From Ambrosia x helenae (Eukaryota > Streptophyta > Magnoliopsida > Asterales > Asteraceae), in NCBI GenBank assembly GCA_030844895.1, contig CM061229.1, forward strand, positions 126,571,546 to 126,635,545: a stretch of 64,000 bases of DNA. The letters run 5' to 3'. Below are positions 23,948 through 37,262 of the stretch, piece after piece. The notes under the pieces were generated by a model that had not been told where the DNA came from, did no database searches, and saw only the letters and a program-made list of their open reading frames with translations. Position numbers and translations under genes: made by a program. Every line of letters starts with the position of its first letter. Position 1 is the stretch's first letter.

Positions 23948-26900
23948 ATGAAGAAAGCAGACAAAAACAGTGAAAATTCGTCTTCTGGACGGAAGAAAAA
24001 GACGACGTTTGCCCCACAACTCAGTGATAGCACCATTGCTTCAAGCATAATGGGTGGTATAGTCGAAAAAGGTTTCAATCAGCCTGTTTCACAGCCTCAG
24101 CTCACTGTTCTTCCGTTTCCGGTTGCTCGGCATCGCTCTCATGGACCTGTAAGATAATAATTATTTCTAGGTTTTATTATTTCAGCTTATTTTGTAATAT
24201 TTGTGATTGTTTTTGGATTTTGGTTATGTTTTTATGCAATTAAAGTAATTTTGGTTATCTGATGTTTATGTTTGTTTGATGTGTGGAAGCATTGGGCGCC
24301 GAGGAGTAGCGGTTTGAGTACGCGTGGTAAAGCTGATGATGAGGAGGAAGATGATGGAGAGGATGAGGATTTTACGAACTTTGAAAAGGTTGCGGATGAG
24401 GCTAATCCTGTTAAAAGGAAACAGAAAAAAGGTTTGGATTTTAAACGGTGGAAAGAGGTTGTGAATGATGAGGACAGTGTCGGTTTTCGTAGCAAGAAAG
24501 AACATAAACCTGATGGTAATGTAAAGTCGCGTGATGCGGACAAGGGATTGAACGGTATGAAGTCGGAAGTAGTGAAGAGCGATGAGCGTAAAGTAAACAG
24601 TGTTGGGATTGATGATGTGGAACGGAATGTTGGTAATGGTGTACAGTCGATGATCAAGTCGAAGAACGTGATTTCCAAAGCTGTTCATGTGGCTGCAGGT
24701 ATTGAACAGGGTTCTACAAGTATGGAGAGTGAGATTGATGCTGAGAATCGTGAGCGGTTGGAAAAGATGTCGACTGATGAGATTGCGGAGGCTCAGGCTG
24801 AGATAATGAAGAAGATGAGTCCTGAGTTAATAAAGATATTGCAAAAAAGGGGGCAAAACAAAATGAAAAAGGAAAGTTCTGTTAGCTCTGCTGCTATTGG
24901 CAACATTGCTGAAGCGTTTAATGAAGATAATAAGAAAGAAGCTACGACTGATAATGCTCATAGCATGATTATAGCAAGCCCAAATCAAATACAGAAAGAG
25001 TTAGAGAATAAAGACGTGCCGGAAATTAAGTCACCTGCTACCAGTTTGTGGGATGCCTGGAGCACAAATGTTGAGGCTGCAAGGGATTTAAGATTTTCTT
25101 TAGATGGAGATCTTATAAATGATTACGATCATGTACCAGGTACCTATGCTATTTTCGTTTACATTTTCTTATAAGATTATTGTTTGTCGTGAAACTAAAT
25201 TTGATCTTTATACAACTAATCCCGTTCCAGGTAATTTATCAGCCATGGGTAGTTATAGTGTTGAAAATGCTTCTGAACGTGACTTTCTTCGAACCGAGGG
25301 TGACCCTAGTGCTCTTGGTTACACCATCAAAGAAGCAATTGCTCTCACCAGAAGTGTGGTTGGTTATACTATTCATTTAACTCTCTTTATACAGACTCAC
25401 ACTAAAATTCATTTGAATCTTTTCACTTTCACTGTCAAGCAGATCACTTTTTAAATCAAAAAGTTATACTGGTATTTCTCTTATATTATCCTTCAATGTC
25501 TTTCTGTGTACCCTACCATAACAAAAATCAATGTAGTTGTAAGTTGTTTCTCTAATACTTGCAAAATATTTATGCGGTATTTGTAATTGGAAAGCTGATT
25601 ATTTGATCTTGACAGTTGACACTAGTCATACTGCTATTATATTGTTTTTTTTTTTTTTTTTTTTTTTTGGGAAATAGAGAATAATGGACTTTTTCATCAA
25701 ACTTGACAACACAATACGAACCTGTAATATTCTTATATGGTCGCATGTTGATTTGTATACTAGGTTCCTGGACAAAGGGCTCTTGCTCTGCATCTTCTGG
25801 CATCTGTTCTTTATAAAGCACAAGATAATATTATCAAAAACCCGGCAGGGTCAACTTTGAAAGTCGGTAACCATAACAAAAATGTTGACTGGGAGGCTCT
25901 TTGGGCTTTTGCATTAGCCCAGAACCTGAACTTGCTTTATCACTCAGGTAAGTTCAAGACTACATGGAAGGATTCAACCCATGACGTTATATATTTCAAT
26001 CCAGAAATAGATAATAAATAAAGATTTTTTAATCTATATTTTTTGAGTTGGTGATTGATATGTTTGATTCCAAAACTCAAAAGTCAAAACTGCATCTCTC
26101 CTTATTGTTTGAAATAGTAGATTATTGTTCATTGTCATTATATTGAAAGCAAAATTTTTATTTTTCTTGCTTTCAAATTCTCATGCTTTTAATTTCAAAT
26201 AATTATTGCATTTTTAACTTATGGTTTCTGACTCATAGGATGTGTCTTGATGATAACCATAATTCTGTGGTTATCGCTTGTGCACGAGTCATTCAGTGTG
26301 TCCTGAGCTTTGACTTCAATGAACGATTATTTGATATCTCTGAGGTAAAGTTGCTACTCAACTCAGTTTGTCTTTTGTTATTTTTGGCTTAATTACTCAC
26401 AAGATACACTTTTTTATTCCAGAAAACAGGAATCTTTGAGAAGATAGTCTGTACAGCTCCCATATTTAGAAGTCGACCAAACATTGATGTTGGTTTTCTC
26501 CATGGTGGATTTTGGAAATACAACACTAAACCGTCAAATATTTTTCCTTTTGATAATATTATTAAAGATGAAGATGCTGAAGGCGAACACACAATAAAAG
26601 ATGACATGGTGGTTGCAACACAAGACATTGCAGCAGGCTTAGTTAGAATGGGAATCCTTCCAAGAATTCGTTATCTGTTGGAGGTAAGAATGACCAAATC
26701 ACTTCAAGTGATTATACTAAGCAGTTCGCCTTTTTGGTCAAATGTTAGTTGACTGACAAATTGTTTTTGTATGTTCATAGTCTGACCCATCGGCAGCTTT
26801 GGAAGAACGTCTAATTTCAATACTGGTTGCAATAGCAAGACATTCCCCCACATGTGCAGATGCAATCATGAAGTGTGAGAGGCTCGTTCAAGTTGTTGTC

Positions 26901-29900
26901 CACAGGTTTACTACGAAAGACCAAACGGGAGTTGACTTTATAAAGATCAAAACTGTTATCTTAATGAAGGTATGCACCCATCTACACAATCTCATTTGAA
27001 CAAATTGAATTAGCTAAGAAGCCAACAACCGGGTTCTAAATGTTGTTATGTTAAAAGGTACTGGCTCAATCAGAAAGAAAAAGGTGTATGGAATTTGTAA
27101 ACGGTGGAATTTTCCAGAAGTTGATGTGGCATTTGTATCGTTGTGCGTTTTCTCTTGATCACTGGATGAATATCGAAACAGAAAAATTCAAACTTTTATC
27201 AGCTTTACTGGTTGAACAGTTACGGTTTTGGAAGGTCTGCATTCAATATGGGTACTGTGTATCTTACTTTTCTGACCTGTTCCCAGCTCTTTGTATCTGG
27301 TTAGACGTTCCCTCATTCGAAAAATTAATTGGAAAAAATATAATTCAAGAATTCACTGCCATCACTAAGGAATCATACCTGGTCCTTGAGGCTTTGACCA
27401 GAACACTCCCAAATTTTTACTCTTACTCACAGAAGGTTGACCAGTTAACAGAAGACCCCATGAATGACACAGAGACTTGGTGTTGGACGCATGTTGGCCC
27501 CATGATTGATTTAGCACTTAAGTGGGTATCATTGGAAACCGATCCTTATTTATCTAGCTTATTATTGTTGTCTGGACAAGCAAAAAATGAAGGGTTGACT
27601 TTGACATCCGTTTTATGGGTGATATCCACAGTTTTGCGCTTTCTTTCTGGTGTTCTCAAAAGGGTGATTCCAGAGGATAACACCATGTTAAGCGGGAATC
27701 TTCCATGGCTACCTGATATTATCCCAAAGATTGGATTACACATAATCAAGAATCGGATTTTGAGCTTTAACAGAAGTGACACTAATCATGTTGGCTCATT
27801 TATCGGGTTTTTGTGTCAGCATAGACATCATAGTGATCAAGAAACATCATTAGCCTCTGTATGTTGCCTTAACGGGTTGTTAGAGACTGTTACTGCTGTT
27901 AATAAACTGATTAAGCTAGCTAAAACCGAGATCCTCAATTCATCGAACGACCACCAGAGTTTGGAAAATGCTGATAAAATTCTTACTGATGGCATACTCA
28001 AGTGCTCTATATCTGAAATGACAACGTTACTGACAACTTTCATGAAGTTGACTTCTTCTTCAGGCCGACTTGTGCAATCTGTTGAGATGTTTGGTAGAGG
28101 TGGTCCTGCACCAGGTGTTGGTGTTGGATGGGGGGCTGCTGGTGGTGGGTTTTGGTCATTAAACATTTTGGTGGCCCAAATGGATGCAAGATTGGTTCTT
28201 CAGTTGCTTGAGATCTTTCTTGTTAAGTCCACTAAAGAAGAAGAAAACCCCACTGATGAAGAGATAAACATGAAAATGGAAAGATTAAATTGTGCTTTCG
28301 GCTTATGTTTACTTGTGGGCCCGATGGATGGATTTATAATGGAAAAAGTGCTAGAAATCTTGCTACAATCACAAAATCTCATGTATTTTGACTTTGGTAT
28401 CCGCCGTTCTTTAACATTTGGGTGGCAATATACAGAAGACGAGTACTTAAAGTTTAGTGAGAATCTAATTTCTCATTTTAAGAACAGATGGTTGCATGTA
28501 AAGATGTCAAAATCAAAAGTCAAAACTAGAGATGGTCAACACAGAACCTCAAAAAAGAGCAAGTTTTCTCTAAATACCATTCAAGAAGACGTTGACCCAT
28601 CCACAAACACTTCTTTGGTAACAGAATGGGCTCATCAAAGGCTACCGCTTCCTAATCATTGGTTTCTCAGTCCAATCTCAACCGTTGATTATACCAAATT
28701 GGTTAACCTTCCGGTCAAACCTAACTTCCTGGAAGTTGCCAAAAGTGGGCTTTTCTTTATTTTAGGTCTTGAAGCAATATCCAGTCACGTTTCTTCTAAT
28801 TCCTACTCAGTCCAGAGTGTGCCAGTCATTTGGAAACTGCATGCTTTATCTGTAACCCTATTTGCTGGGATGGAAATTCTTGAAGATGAGAAGACTAGAG
28901 ATATTTATAGTAATTTGCAGGAGTTATATGGGCAGATTCTTGATAAAAATCTGTTGGAAGCTGGATGTAATAATAGTGTTGAATTTTTGAAGTTTGACAA
29001 GGAGATACATGACAGTTACTCAACATTTGTAGAAACTTTAGTGGAGAATTTTGCTGGTGCATCGTATGGTGATTTGTTATTCGGTAGGCAAATTTCAATG
29101 TATTTGCATCGTTGTGTTGGAGCTCCAGTTCGACTTGCTGTTTGGAATGCCTTATCAAATATTAGGGCTCTTGAGCTTTTGCCACCACTGGAAAAATGCT
29201 TAGCTCGAGAGGAAGGATATCTAGAACCTCTGGAAGTAAGAAATATTTGATATCACTGTCTTGTGGTAGAGTTTAGGGTGGCACTGGCGAAGCATAGTAA
29301 GGGCGGGGAGGGGCGGCCGACCCCCCCGGATTTTCGCGCAGAAGTTTTGATTATATAGTATTCGTATAGAAAATTTTGAAAATATAGGGTTTTGACCCCC
29401 CGAAACTAGTGACTTCCGACCCCCCGGTGACTTCCGACCTCCCGAACCTACGGGTCAAGCTTCGCCACTGTAGGGTGGCAAAACGGGTTGGTTGGGTAAT
29501 GGGGCAAAATGGGTTAAGGTTCATATGTAGCCTTTGGGTACTGGTTAGTGGTTGAAATGGTGCATGATAGGTTGACCTCGAACACTTTTTGTCCCGAACT
29601 TAGTGATTTTTTTCTTCTAAATATTTAGTGAGTAAAATATGATAAAAGTTGTATTGCTTTAGTAACAATCTAAATTGTTGAATACAATGATTTAGCAGGT
29701 TTTATCTTATCAATTAAAAGTACATTTGGATGACTTTAGAGTCGTTTGACTTTTTCCAGACCTATATGATTTTGGCCTGTTTTCTTATAAGCTTCTTTTT
29801 AATAAAATACTTCTACCCATTTGACTTGGTAAAGATAAACAAACATACCTGGAATGGTCCATCAATAAGTAATTGGGTCCAAATTGGCGTTGGAAATTGA

Positions 29901-30309
29901 GGTTTGGAATCTAGATTTTCCGTCATCTGTATTAAACTGATTCTTGATCCACCTTTGATTTCATGTACCTGGAATCAAAGTTCCAAAGCGTACTATATGA
30001 ATTTTGTTATTTCCAAGAAGTTAAAACTCTAGTTCCTGTTTAATAAGTTCCTCGCTACAACTTATTTGGAAATTTGTTAATTAACAGGATGATGAAATGA
30101 TTCTGGAAGCATATGTAAAATCATGGGTTTCTGGTTCTCTCGACAGATCAATAACAAGAAAGTCAGTTGCATTCACATTGGTCATTCACCATTTATCATA
30201 TTTCATCTTTGGTAATCATTCTGGTGACAAAAAGTCATTACGAAATAAGTTGGTCAAATCTATCCTCCGCGATTGCTCCCGAAAATCAGACCATGAGGTA
30301 TTATATCCA

Positions 30310-30367
<58 letters not shown>

Positions 30368-30714
30368 TTACTGAGTTTCTAAGATGCGTCAAGTTTTGAA
30401 CTAGAAGCGGTCCGGTCTGGTCGGGTCTGGTCTATTGAACACATCTGTTGTATTCGATTTTTCTTGTACAGCTTTCATTCTTTTTACCCCCATGTTTATA
30501 AGGTATATGTTTGTTATGATAGGGGATGATGGTAAAACTTATACAATATGAGAAGCCAGCAAGTTCTCAAAAACTAGAACAAGCAGAAGACGGGTCACTG
30601 CAGGATTCGGAAATTGCAAGGAGGCTTACTGTATTAAGTGAATCCTGTGAAGGGAATTCCACACTTTTGAGTGTAGTTGAAAAGCTCAAGAAAGTTATCC
30701 TGAAAGACAAATAG
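23948..30714 (+). CDS. IYO: Transcriptional elongation regulator MINIYO (RPAP1 homologue), 10 exons
   Basis: Exons 23948-24148, 24290-25139, 25231-25358, 25764-25947, 26239-26344, 26423-26683, 26781-26969, 27058-29235, 30088-30297 and 30523-30714 give about 1,500 residues, close to Arabidopsis MINIYO. The RPAP1 N-terminal motif is at about residues 215-260 (ENRERLEKMSTDEIAEAQAE), and the RPAP1 C-terminal motif starts near 330 (ARDLRFSLDGDLI, then ERDFLRTEGDP). A long helical-repeat region occupies exon 8. MINIYO/RPAP1 binds RNA polymerase II and Elongator and moves to the nucleus to start cell differentiation. One junction is abnormal: at the exon 4/5 boundary the only nearby acceptor AG (26237-26238) gives a one-base frame shift. 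All other junctions are GT-AG and in frame. Confidence 0.92.
25644..25668. repeat. Poly-T tract in MINIYO intron 3
   Basis: A run of about 25 T about 95 bases before exon 4 (25764). It may add to the polypyrimidine signal but is too far away to be the branch-proximal tract. Confidence 0.8.
29282..29470. mobile_element. hAT-type MITE (189 bp) in MINIYO intron 8
   Basis: Ends CACTGGCGAAGC and GCTTCGCCACTG are inverted repeats with one mismatch. The 8-base flank TAGGGTGG is perfectly duplicated (29274-29281 and 29471-29478). The interior contains several CCGACCCCCCG words. Same family as the element at 4427-4612. Inserted about 45 bases after the exon 8 donor. Confidence 0.9.
30313..30367. repeat. 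(TTA)n microsatellite in MINIYO intron 9
   Basis: About 18 TTA/TAT units immediately after the exon 9 donor. It explains a Tyr-run reading frame that is not coding. Confidence 0.9.
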
Positions 30715-31875
30715 TTTTCTTGATGAAATATCGCATGTATATTTAGTTATGGAACTTGCAAAAGATCACGTTGAACTGGGAAATGTTTGGATTAAGGTTA
30801 CAGTGATTTTCGGAAATGTTACTAGAATACCAGAGTCATTGATTCTTGATTATCATGCTGAATTGAACGTAATCTATGATGGTTTACCAGTGGCTTTGGT
30901 TATCTTGTAAGTCATTGATTTGTTTTGGATTTGTAAATCATCTAATGAGGTTTGTAAAGTCATTTTGTCAAAACTATTTAGATAATTAGTGATATGTTTG
31001 TTTATTTGTCGTGATTAATGTACTCCTTAGGGTGGGTTACTTGGACACTGACGAGTACTTGCGAGCTTGGGTGTGTACCTCGGGTACACCACCGCAAGTG
31101 TTCGGGTACTTATATAGTTCTATTGAGTATGAAGACAGGGGTGTGTAACTCGGAGGTGGGGAGAAATGTGGTGGCCAATAATAAGATAAATATTAGAATC
31201 CATATATATCAGTAATAAGATAAATAAAGTGGTAAAGTTTGCTTATGATGGGCGTCTTTATGCTTTATTGATTAAAACTTAAAACTATAAGATCTCTCAT
31301 GTTGATAACATGTTTTAATATAATAATTAACACAAGATTAGTGTTATAACTTAGGAACTTTAGAGAGACTATATGATGAAGAAGTGGAGAAATGTATAAT
31401 ATATGAAAGTGTATGCAAAGAGTGCATTTTCTTATCTACGTTGAGATCATATTAATATACTACAAAAGTTAAATATTTTCTATACAAGTAGTAGTATAGT
31501 AGATAGTTAAGTACAATGCATATGCAAGTTTGACATATAGTTCAAGTTCATAACTAAATCGTTACATATAATAGTAATATTAAATCTTAAATATACCAAT
31601 TTTTTAACGTTAAACATACCAATTACTATATATATTAATTAACATCCGACGGCGCAATAGTAATATTTCTTTGTCTTTTGTTGAAGTATTTTGTGAGGTC
31701 GGACACCTCACCTCCCCACTAGTTAAATTAAAATGCAATCACGTGATATCTAAACGTTATTAAATCTAATTATACCAACACTTAACACTAAATATTTTGT
31801 TACGATAAAAAATTGACGCACACTTTTTTTTTAATTCCTAATGATTTTCATTTCATAAAAGCGAAAATTATATCG
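30715..31875. other. MINIYO 3' region and intergenic space
   Basis: Contains the likely MINIYO 3' untranslated region, then AT-rich sequence with no supported gene or repeat boundary. Confidence 0.4.
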
Positions 31876-31960
31876 AAATAGCAGGCAGACGGGCAACAAT
31901 CTTGTGCCGCCACTTCCTTTTGTATAACGAATCCTATTCTACCGAAAACAACCGGGTCAA
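31876..31960 (-). pseudogene. Second FVPFAFDTFG-family tail fragment
   Basis: The minus strand encodes VFGRIGFVIQKEVAAQ and then, after a one-base insertion, IVARLPA. This aligns to the end of the fragment at 9733-9960. Only about 28 residues survive. Confidence 0.45.
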
Positions 31961-32248
31961 AACTCAAAACATTGCTATAAATAACCCGTTAGACCCTGAT
32001 AAAAAAACGAATAAGTTTCGGTGTCAAAGACGCAAATGTATCCGAAGCAAAAGCAAGGAGACGAAGGCGTGTTGTTCTCTTTGATCCAAACACAGACGCA
32101 ACATATCCGCTTCCTTCCTTCCTCCCTCCAATCCATCCGAAACAATCCCCCAGATCTGAAATTAATGCCGTTACTCTCCTAAATCCTCTTCTTCCTTCCC
32201 TCCCGAACCAGACGCATATTAATATTATTATTAATATATAAAATAATA

Positions 32249-32453
32249 ATGGCGGAACCCTCTAATCGTAGCCACAAATTCAACAACGAAATGAGTCTGG
32301 ACCGGTTGTCTTCTGAAGTCCTGGCCACAATCATCACCAAACTCGACGTCTCTTCCATCTGCGCCGTTACCCTCACTTCCAAAACCTTTCGCTTATCCAC
32401 TCAAGACATCTTCCATTTCCTCCCTAATTTTCATCTCCTTGTAATCATTTCCC

Positions 32454-32490
<37 letters not shown>

Positions 32491-35400
32491 CTGTTTATAT
32501 GTTTAATGCATCTTCAGTTTCATTAATTTGTAAATTAACTGCTATATAAAAGGAAATTACAGCATTGATGTTATTTATAATGTGTTTGTACAGGAGATTG
32601 CTGCTCCGATTGATAGGTTACGGCGATTGTTGGTACCGAACGCTTCGTTGAGGAGTTTGAAGCTTGATTGCAGGAGGTTGAATGAATCGTCGATTGATTG
32701 TATTCTTCAGCCTGGATTGATTGAACTGGTGCTACGGAATTGTTATAAGTTTAGCGGGAAGCTTCTTTCGGAGGTTGGAGCACGCTGCAAACACCTAAGG
32801 TTGTTGTCTACAGTCTATATAACCTGATTTTATAGAATCTGATCAAGTGTCTACAATTGTGTATTTGTGTTGTATCTTTCCTTTTGTCTCATGGAAGAGG
32901 ATAGATATTGTTTGATAGATTGATTTATTAAGAATTCTAGAGGAATTTGGTTAGGCATGTTATCTGGCCGATGGTTCGGTATAGAACTATTGGTCCTCTC
33001 GTTTCTCATCGATTCTTATATGTAACGTGAATAGGGTTTACACTTTGTTAATGTTATTAGTTTTTTGACTTGCTATTACGGCTTGTTTTAATTGATATCT
33101 AGTTTGAATCTGAAAACGGGGTCCTACCGTCCTAGGTGTTATAGCAGTCCTAAACAAACAGGTTTACCCATGACTGAAAGAGAAGTTTTGACTTTTGAGG
33201 ATCAGCAAACTTGTTTTCATTTACAGTATTGGGAAAACGTTTTGATTTTTACATAAGCTGTTGATGAATGAACTTTGTAGATTTTTTTAATACAACAGTT
33301 TGTAACAAATCCAAAATATTTCATAACACAGAAAACTGTTCTGTCTGGCATTTAAAGTAGTTTGAACTTCTACATTTATGTGGAGTAAGATACAGTAAAT
33401 CTTTCTGTAGAGAGTTTAAAATGAGAAAAACGTGTTGCTGATGGAAATATATCTTTTGTCGTTAAGTTATCTGCCATCTTAGGTGGCTAGGCGTTGTTAC
33501 TAAGCTAATATCTATGTTGCTTCTCTATGAGGCATGAGCCTGACTTTTTTGTGGATCCTTTGACTGAAGTTAATCTATTATACTCGTGCACATGGCAGCT
33601 GCCATAGTTACCTCTTTTTCTTATGATTTTGGTTTCACAGTCTCTAAGCTTTGAATTTTATACCATATGCTAGATCCTCCAGAATCCGTAACATGTGTAA
33701 TGATGAATCTTTTAAGTATATACAATTAATTAGCAGCATTAATTACATTTCTCCAGGTCTCTCTATGTGAGTTCTGTAGCTGATAATCGAGGACATATAC
33801 ATGATGTCTGTGACCTTGAGGAGTTACTCCGGGGTTGCACTCAATTGGAAGTAAGGATTTGTTACTTATTCCTTGTTAAAATGGTTGCATTTGGTGATAA
33901 CATAACGGGCCTTAATAAGTGTTTGCCTTTTACTACTTAAGTGAATCCTTTTTTGTTCCTTTTTAATTTTTTTTTATTAGAGGTAGTGTTTGGTGTTTAA
34001 ACTACACTACTTGCTAGTAATTAGTGTGATACAGCACTAGAAGTTGATAATCTGTGTTTGATAAAGCCATGTGCACCTCACATTGACATGACCACAAGAG
34101 CATAGAGTAGAACTGCAGGCCATCATATGCAGATTTTCTTTTACGTAATTGCTGCATATTATGGAATTAACAAATAATTTTAAATTGACCATTTCTAGCT
34201 TTTGATATTAAATAATCCAGTATGAAAATTATGTTCCCACATATATAAAGAAAATCTAACCTTTTGTTGAGCACTGGCAAATCTAGAATTTATCTTTTTA
34301 AGGGAAATTAAGGTTTATTTTGGGAACAAAACTTAAAAATGTTTTCTTCGAATGCTTCAAGCTAATGTCTCTTGAATCTTTTGTTCAACTCCTGAATATG
34401 TGTCAAAGTATCGTTCAAAATGATATGAAGTTCAGTGTCATTGCATGATATAGTATCTATTTTGAGACAAACCATGTTTTACTACATATATTTTTGGTCA
34501 AATATAGATTTAATAAGATGCAACCAACTTGGCATCATTTTAACGGAAATACAAGACTACAAGTTTTGATAGTCTTGGTAAAAGAAGGTTGAAGCTACTG
34601 GCACTGGCAAACTTTGTATTTTAGTAAAAACGTAGTTAAGTTGGCTGCATACTACATATATTTTTGGTCAAATATAGATTTAATAAGATGCAACCAACTT
34701 GGCAGCATTTTAACCGAAATACAAGACTACAAGTTTTGATAGTCTTGGTAAAAGAAGGTTGAAGCTACTGGCACCGGCAAACTTTGTATTTTAGTAAAAA
34801 CGTAGACAAGCTGGCTGCATCTTAATGCCTCTGTGATTTTCTCTCTACTTTTATATGTAAAGGCCCATATTTGTTTGGTAGTGTCATAATTTCAGTTTTT
34901 GTTGATGGAATGTATGAGAGGAACTAAGCTCAAATAATTTGGCAAAAAAAAGATCATTCTTCTAAAATCTTATTATGTTTTTGACATGGGTGGTTTATTG
35001 ATGTCTTGCGGGACGTCTATATCTTACCTTTGTGCTGTGATTGAAGCTAAACAAGTGTAGAAAATAAGGGTTATTTTAGTCAACTCGCCTTTTATTTTAT
35101 TTGGTAAACCTTTCCCATAGTGTGTTAAGTTAGCACCGTCACAACAGATAATGGTGGGTGTATGTAACATAAGATGACTTTGGATGAGAGATCGGGACAC
35201 ACCATTTACAAACGGGCTCACTATATATGCATGCATACTTGTTTTAATACTTAGGAGAGAACACAAAAGAGTTTTACTTGTGGTTTTCCTTATAAGTGTA
35301 TAAGTTTGGACAGTTCAAAAAATTGAGAAAATACTGCGTGTATGAAGAAAAGTTGTTCAACAGTGAGACACAGTTTTGGCACATTAATATGTTTGTCAAT

Positions 35401-37262
35401 TAAGTTGGTGGCTTACACAGATATATCCCTCTTTAGCTATATCAGATTTGCAGGTTCCCATATTTGGATGTTATACACTTTCATAATGCAATGTTGCAAC
35501 TTGCGAGCACATATCATTGTGTAATGCTCCAAATAATAGCATTAGAGTAATGGGCTTGATTATAATGGATTAGGTAGGTTTTAGGATTGTAAGTGCAAAA
35601 GAAAACAAGTCTATGGACTAAACCTGCAGATTGGATATGAGTACAAGGACCAATTTTCTGATTCGTTCTCGTCTTTGTATATTATTAATGAGTTCTTCAG
35701 ATTTTGTGATTATTGACACTTTTTTTTTCTCCCACACCCTTTTATCTAATATTATTTTTTAAACCTCAGGAACTTGTCTTAATGTTTGATGCCTCAATAT
35801 TTCATCGTCCTGATTTTTCTCGTGTCTGGACATTGGCTTCTACTAAACTCACTTATCTTCAAATTGGGTACATAACCCAACTAATGGTCATAGAGCTGCT
35901 TAGCCCAACTGTAGCACCAAATCAATCACCCAATCATATCCTGCCACATGTATTTCCAAACATTCACAAACTTTGCCTTTCAGTAGACTACATTTCCAAC
36001 ACCATGGTCAACATAATCTCAAACACTCTCATCCATTTAACCCATTTGGACCTTCGAGACAAACCCGTCATTGAACCCGGGCTTGCATTTGATCTTACAG
36101 ATGAAGGTCTTCAATTGATTAACCAACATGGAAGATTAAAACACCTTTCCCTTATTCGTAGCCAAGAGTTTAATCCAACATTCTTCAGAAGAGTTACTGA
36201 TCAGGGCATTCTTTTTATGGCTGACTGCTGTACAAACATGGAAAGCATATGTCTTGCGGGATTTTGCCAGGTCACAGATACTGGTTTCAAAACTCTTCTT
36301 CATGCCTGCACTAACTTATACAAGTTAAACATTTTTAATGGGACCCGAATGACCGATCTCGTATTCCATGACATGTATGCTACTTCACTTGCTTTGACTT
36401 TTGTAAGCTTAAGATGCTGCAACCTGTTAACAAACTCAGCTGTCCTGCAATTAGCACTAAATATGGATCTCACAGTGCTTGATTTTAGAGATTCTAGAAA
36501 TATTGGTGATAAAGCAATTCAAGTCATTAGCAAACTTCCAAAACTGAGGACTTTGCTGTTAGATGGAACAGATGTAACCGATTTGGGTTTGTCATATTTA
36601 CAGAGGGGTGCAGAAAACAGTCTTGTAAAGTTATCCATTAGGGGTGCAAGAGGTTAACATGCAAGTGTGTTTCTTCTATTTTTAACGGTGGGTCAAACAG
36701 AGAATTAAGAGAATTGGATTTGTCTAATCTACCTAATCTCACAAATGGCGGTGTGCTTTTTCTTGCAAAGAATAAGATTCCGCTTGTTGATCTTCGAATG
36801 AGACAATGTCCTCTTATTGGTGACACGTCGGTGATGGCGTTAGCATCAATGACAATGGCTGATGGTGACAGGTGGCATGGTAGTAGTTTGAGATCATTGG
36901 ATCTTTACAATTGTGGTGGGATTTCTAAACTTGCATTTCAGTGGTTAAAGAAACCTTATTTCCCTGGGTTGAGGTGGTTGGGAGTAGCTGCTTCCCTGCA
37001 TCATGAGTTAGTTGACGCATTAGCATTAAATCGACCGTTTTTGAACTTGATGACTCGGGGGGAAGAGCTCGGGACTGATAAATGGGATAACTTGGATGAT
37101 ATTTACATGCATGATTACGAGGAAGTTGATGAACTTGAGCAATGGATATTTCAAGAAGATGAAAACGTGACTGATGATGATGAAGATGACGACGATGGCG
37201 GCAATGATGATGATAATACTGATGACGTGGATGGGGATGGGGAAGCTGAAATTGAAAAGTAG
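32249..37262 (+). CDS. F-box/LRR-repeat protein 10-like, 5 exons
   Basis: Exons 32249-32440, 32594-32799, 33757-33850, 35770-36652 and 36703-37262, all GT-AG, give 644 residues, near the length of Arabidopsis FBL10. The F-box is at about residues 15-55 (LDRLSSEVLATIITKLDVSS). Leucine-rich repeats follow, for example LRSLKLDCRRLNESSIDCIL, CTNMESICLAGFCQVTDTGF and ELRELDLSNLPNLTNGGVLF, in the cysteine-containing LRR style. The C-terminus is an Asp-rich tail of about 35 residues. F-box/LRR proteins are substrate adaptors of SCF ubiquitin ligases; the substrate is unknown. For exon 5 the second of two adjacent AGs (36701-36702) was chosen because the first gives an immediate stop. Intron 3 is 1.9 kb and carries a 170-bp tandem duplication. 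Confidence 0.92.
32455..32489. repeat. (TTA)n microsatellite in F-box gene intron 1
   Basis: About 11 TTA units, 15 bases after the exon 1 donor. Confidence 0.9.
34481..34820. repeat. 170-bp tandem duplication in F-box gene intron 3
   Basis: Two head-to-tail copies, 34481-34650 and 34651-34820, both starting ACTACATATATTTTTGGTC and ending TGGCTGCAT. They differ at only a handful of positions. There are no coding or terminal features, so this looks like a local unequal-exchange or replication-slippage event. Confidence 0.92.

Noticed and set aside
30097..30399. Tyrosine-repeat protein frames
   Set aside because: The Tyr run is the (TTA)n microsatellite in intron 9; only 30088-30297 is coding.
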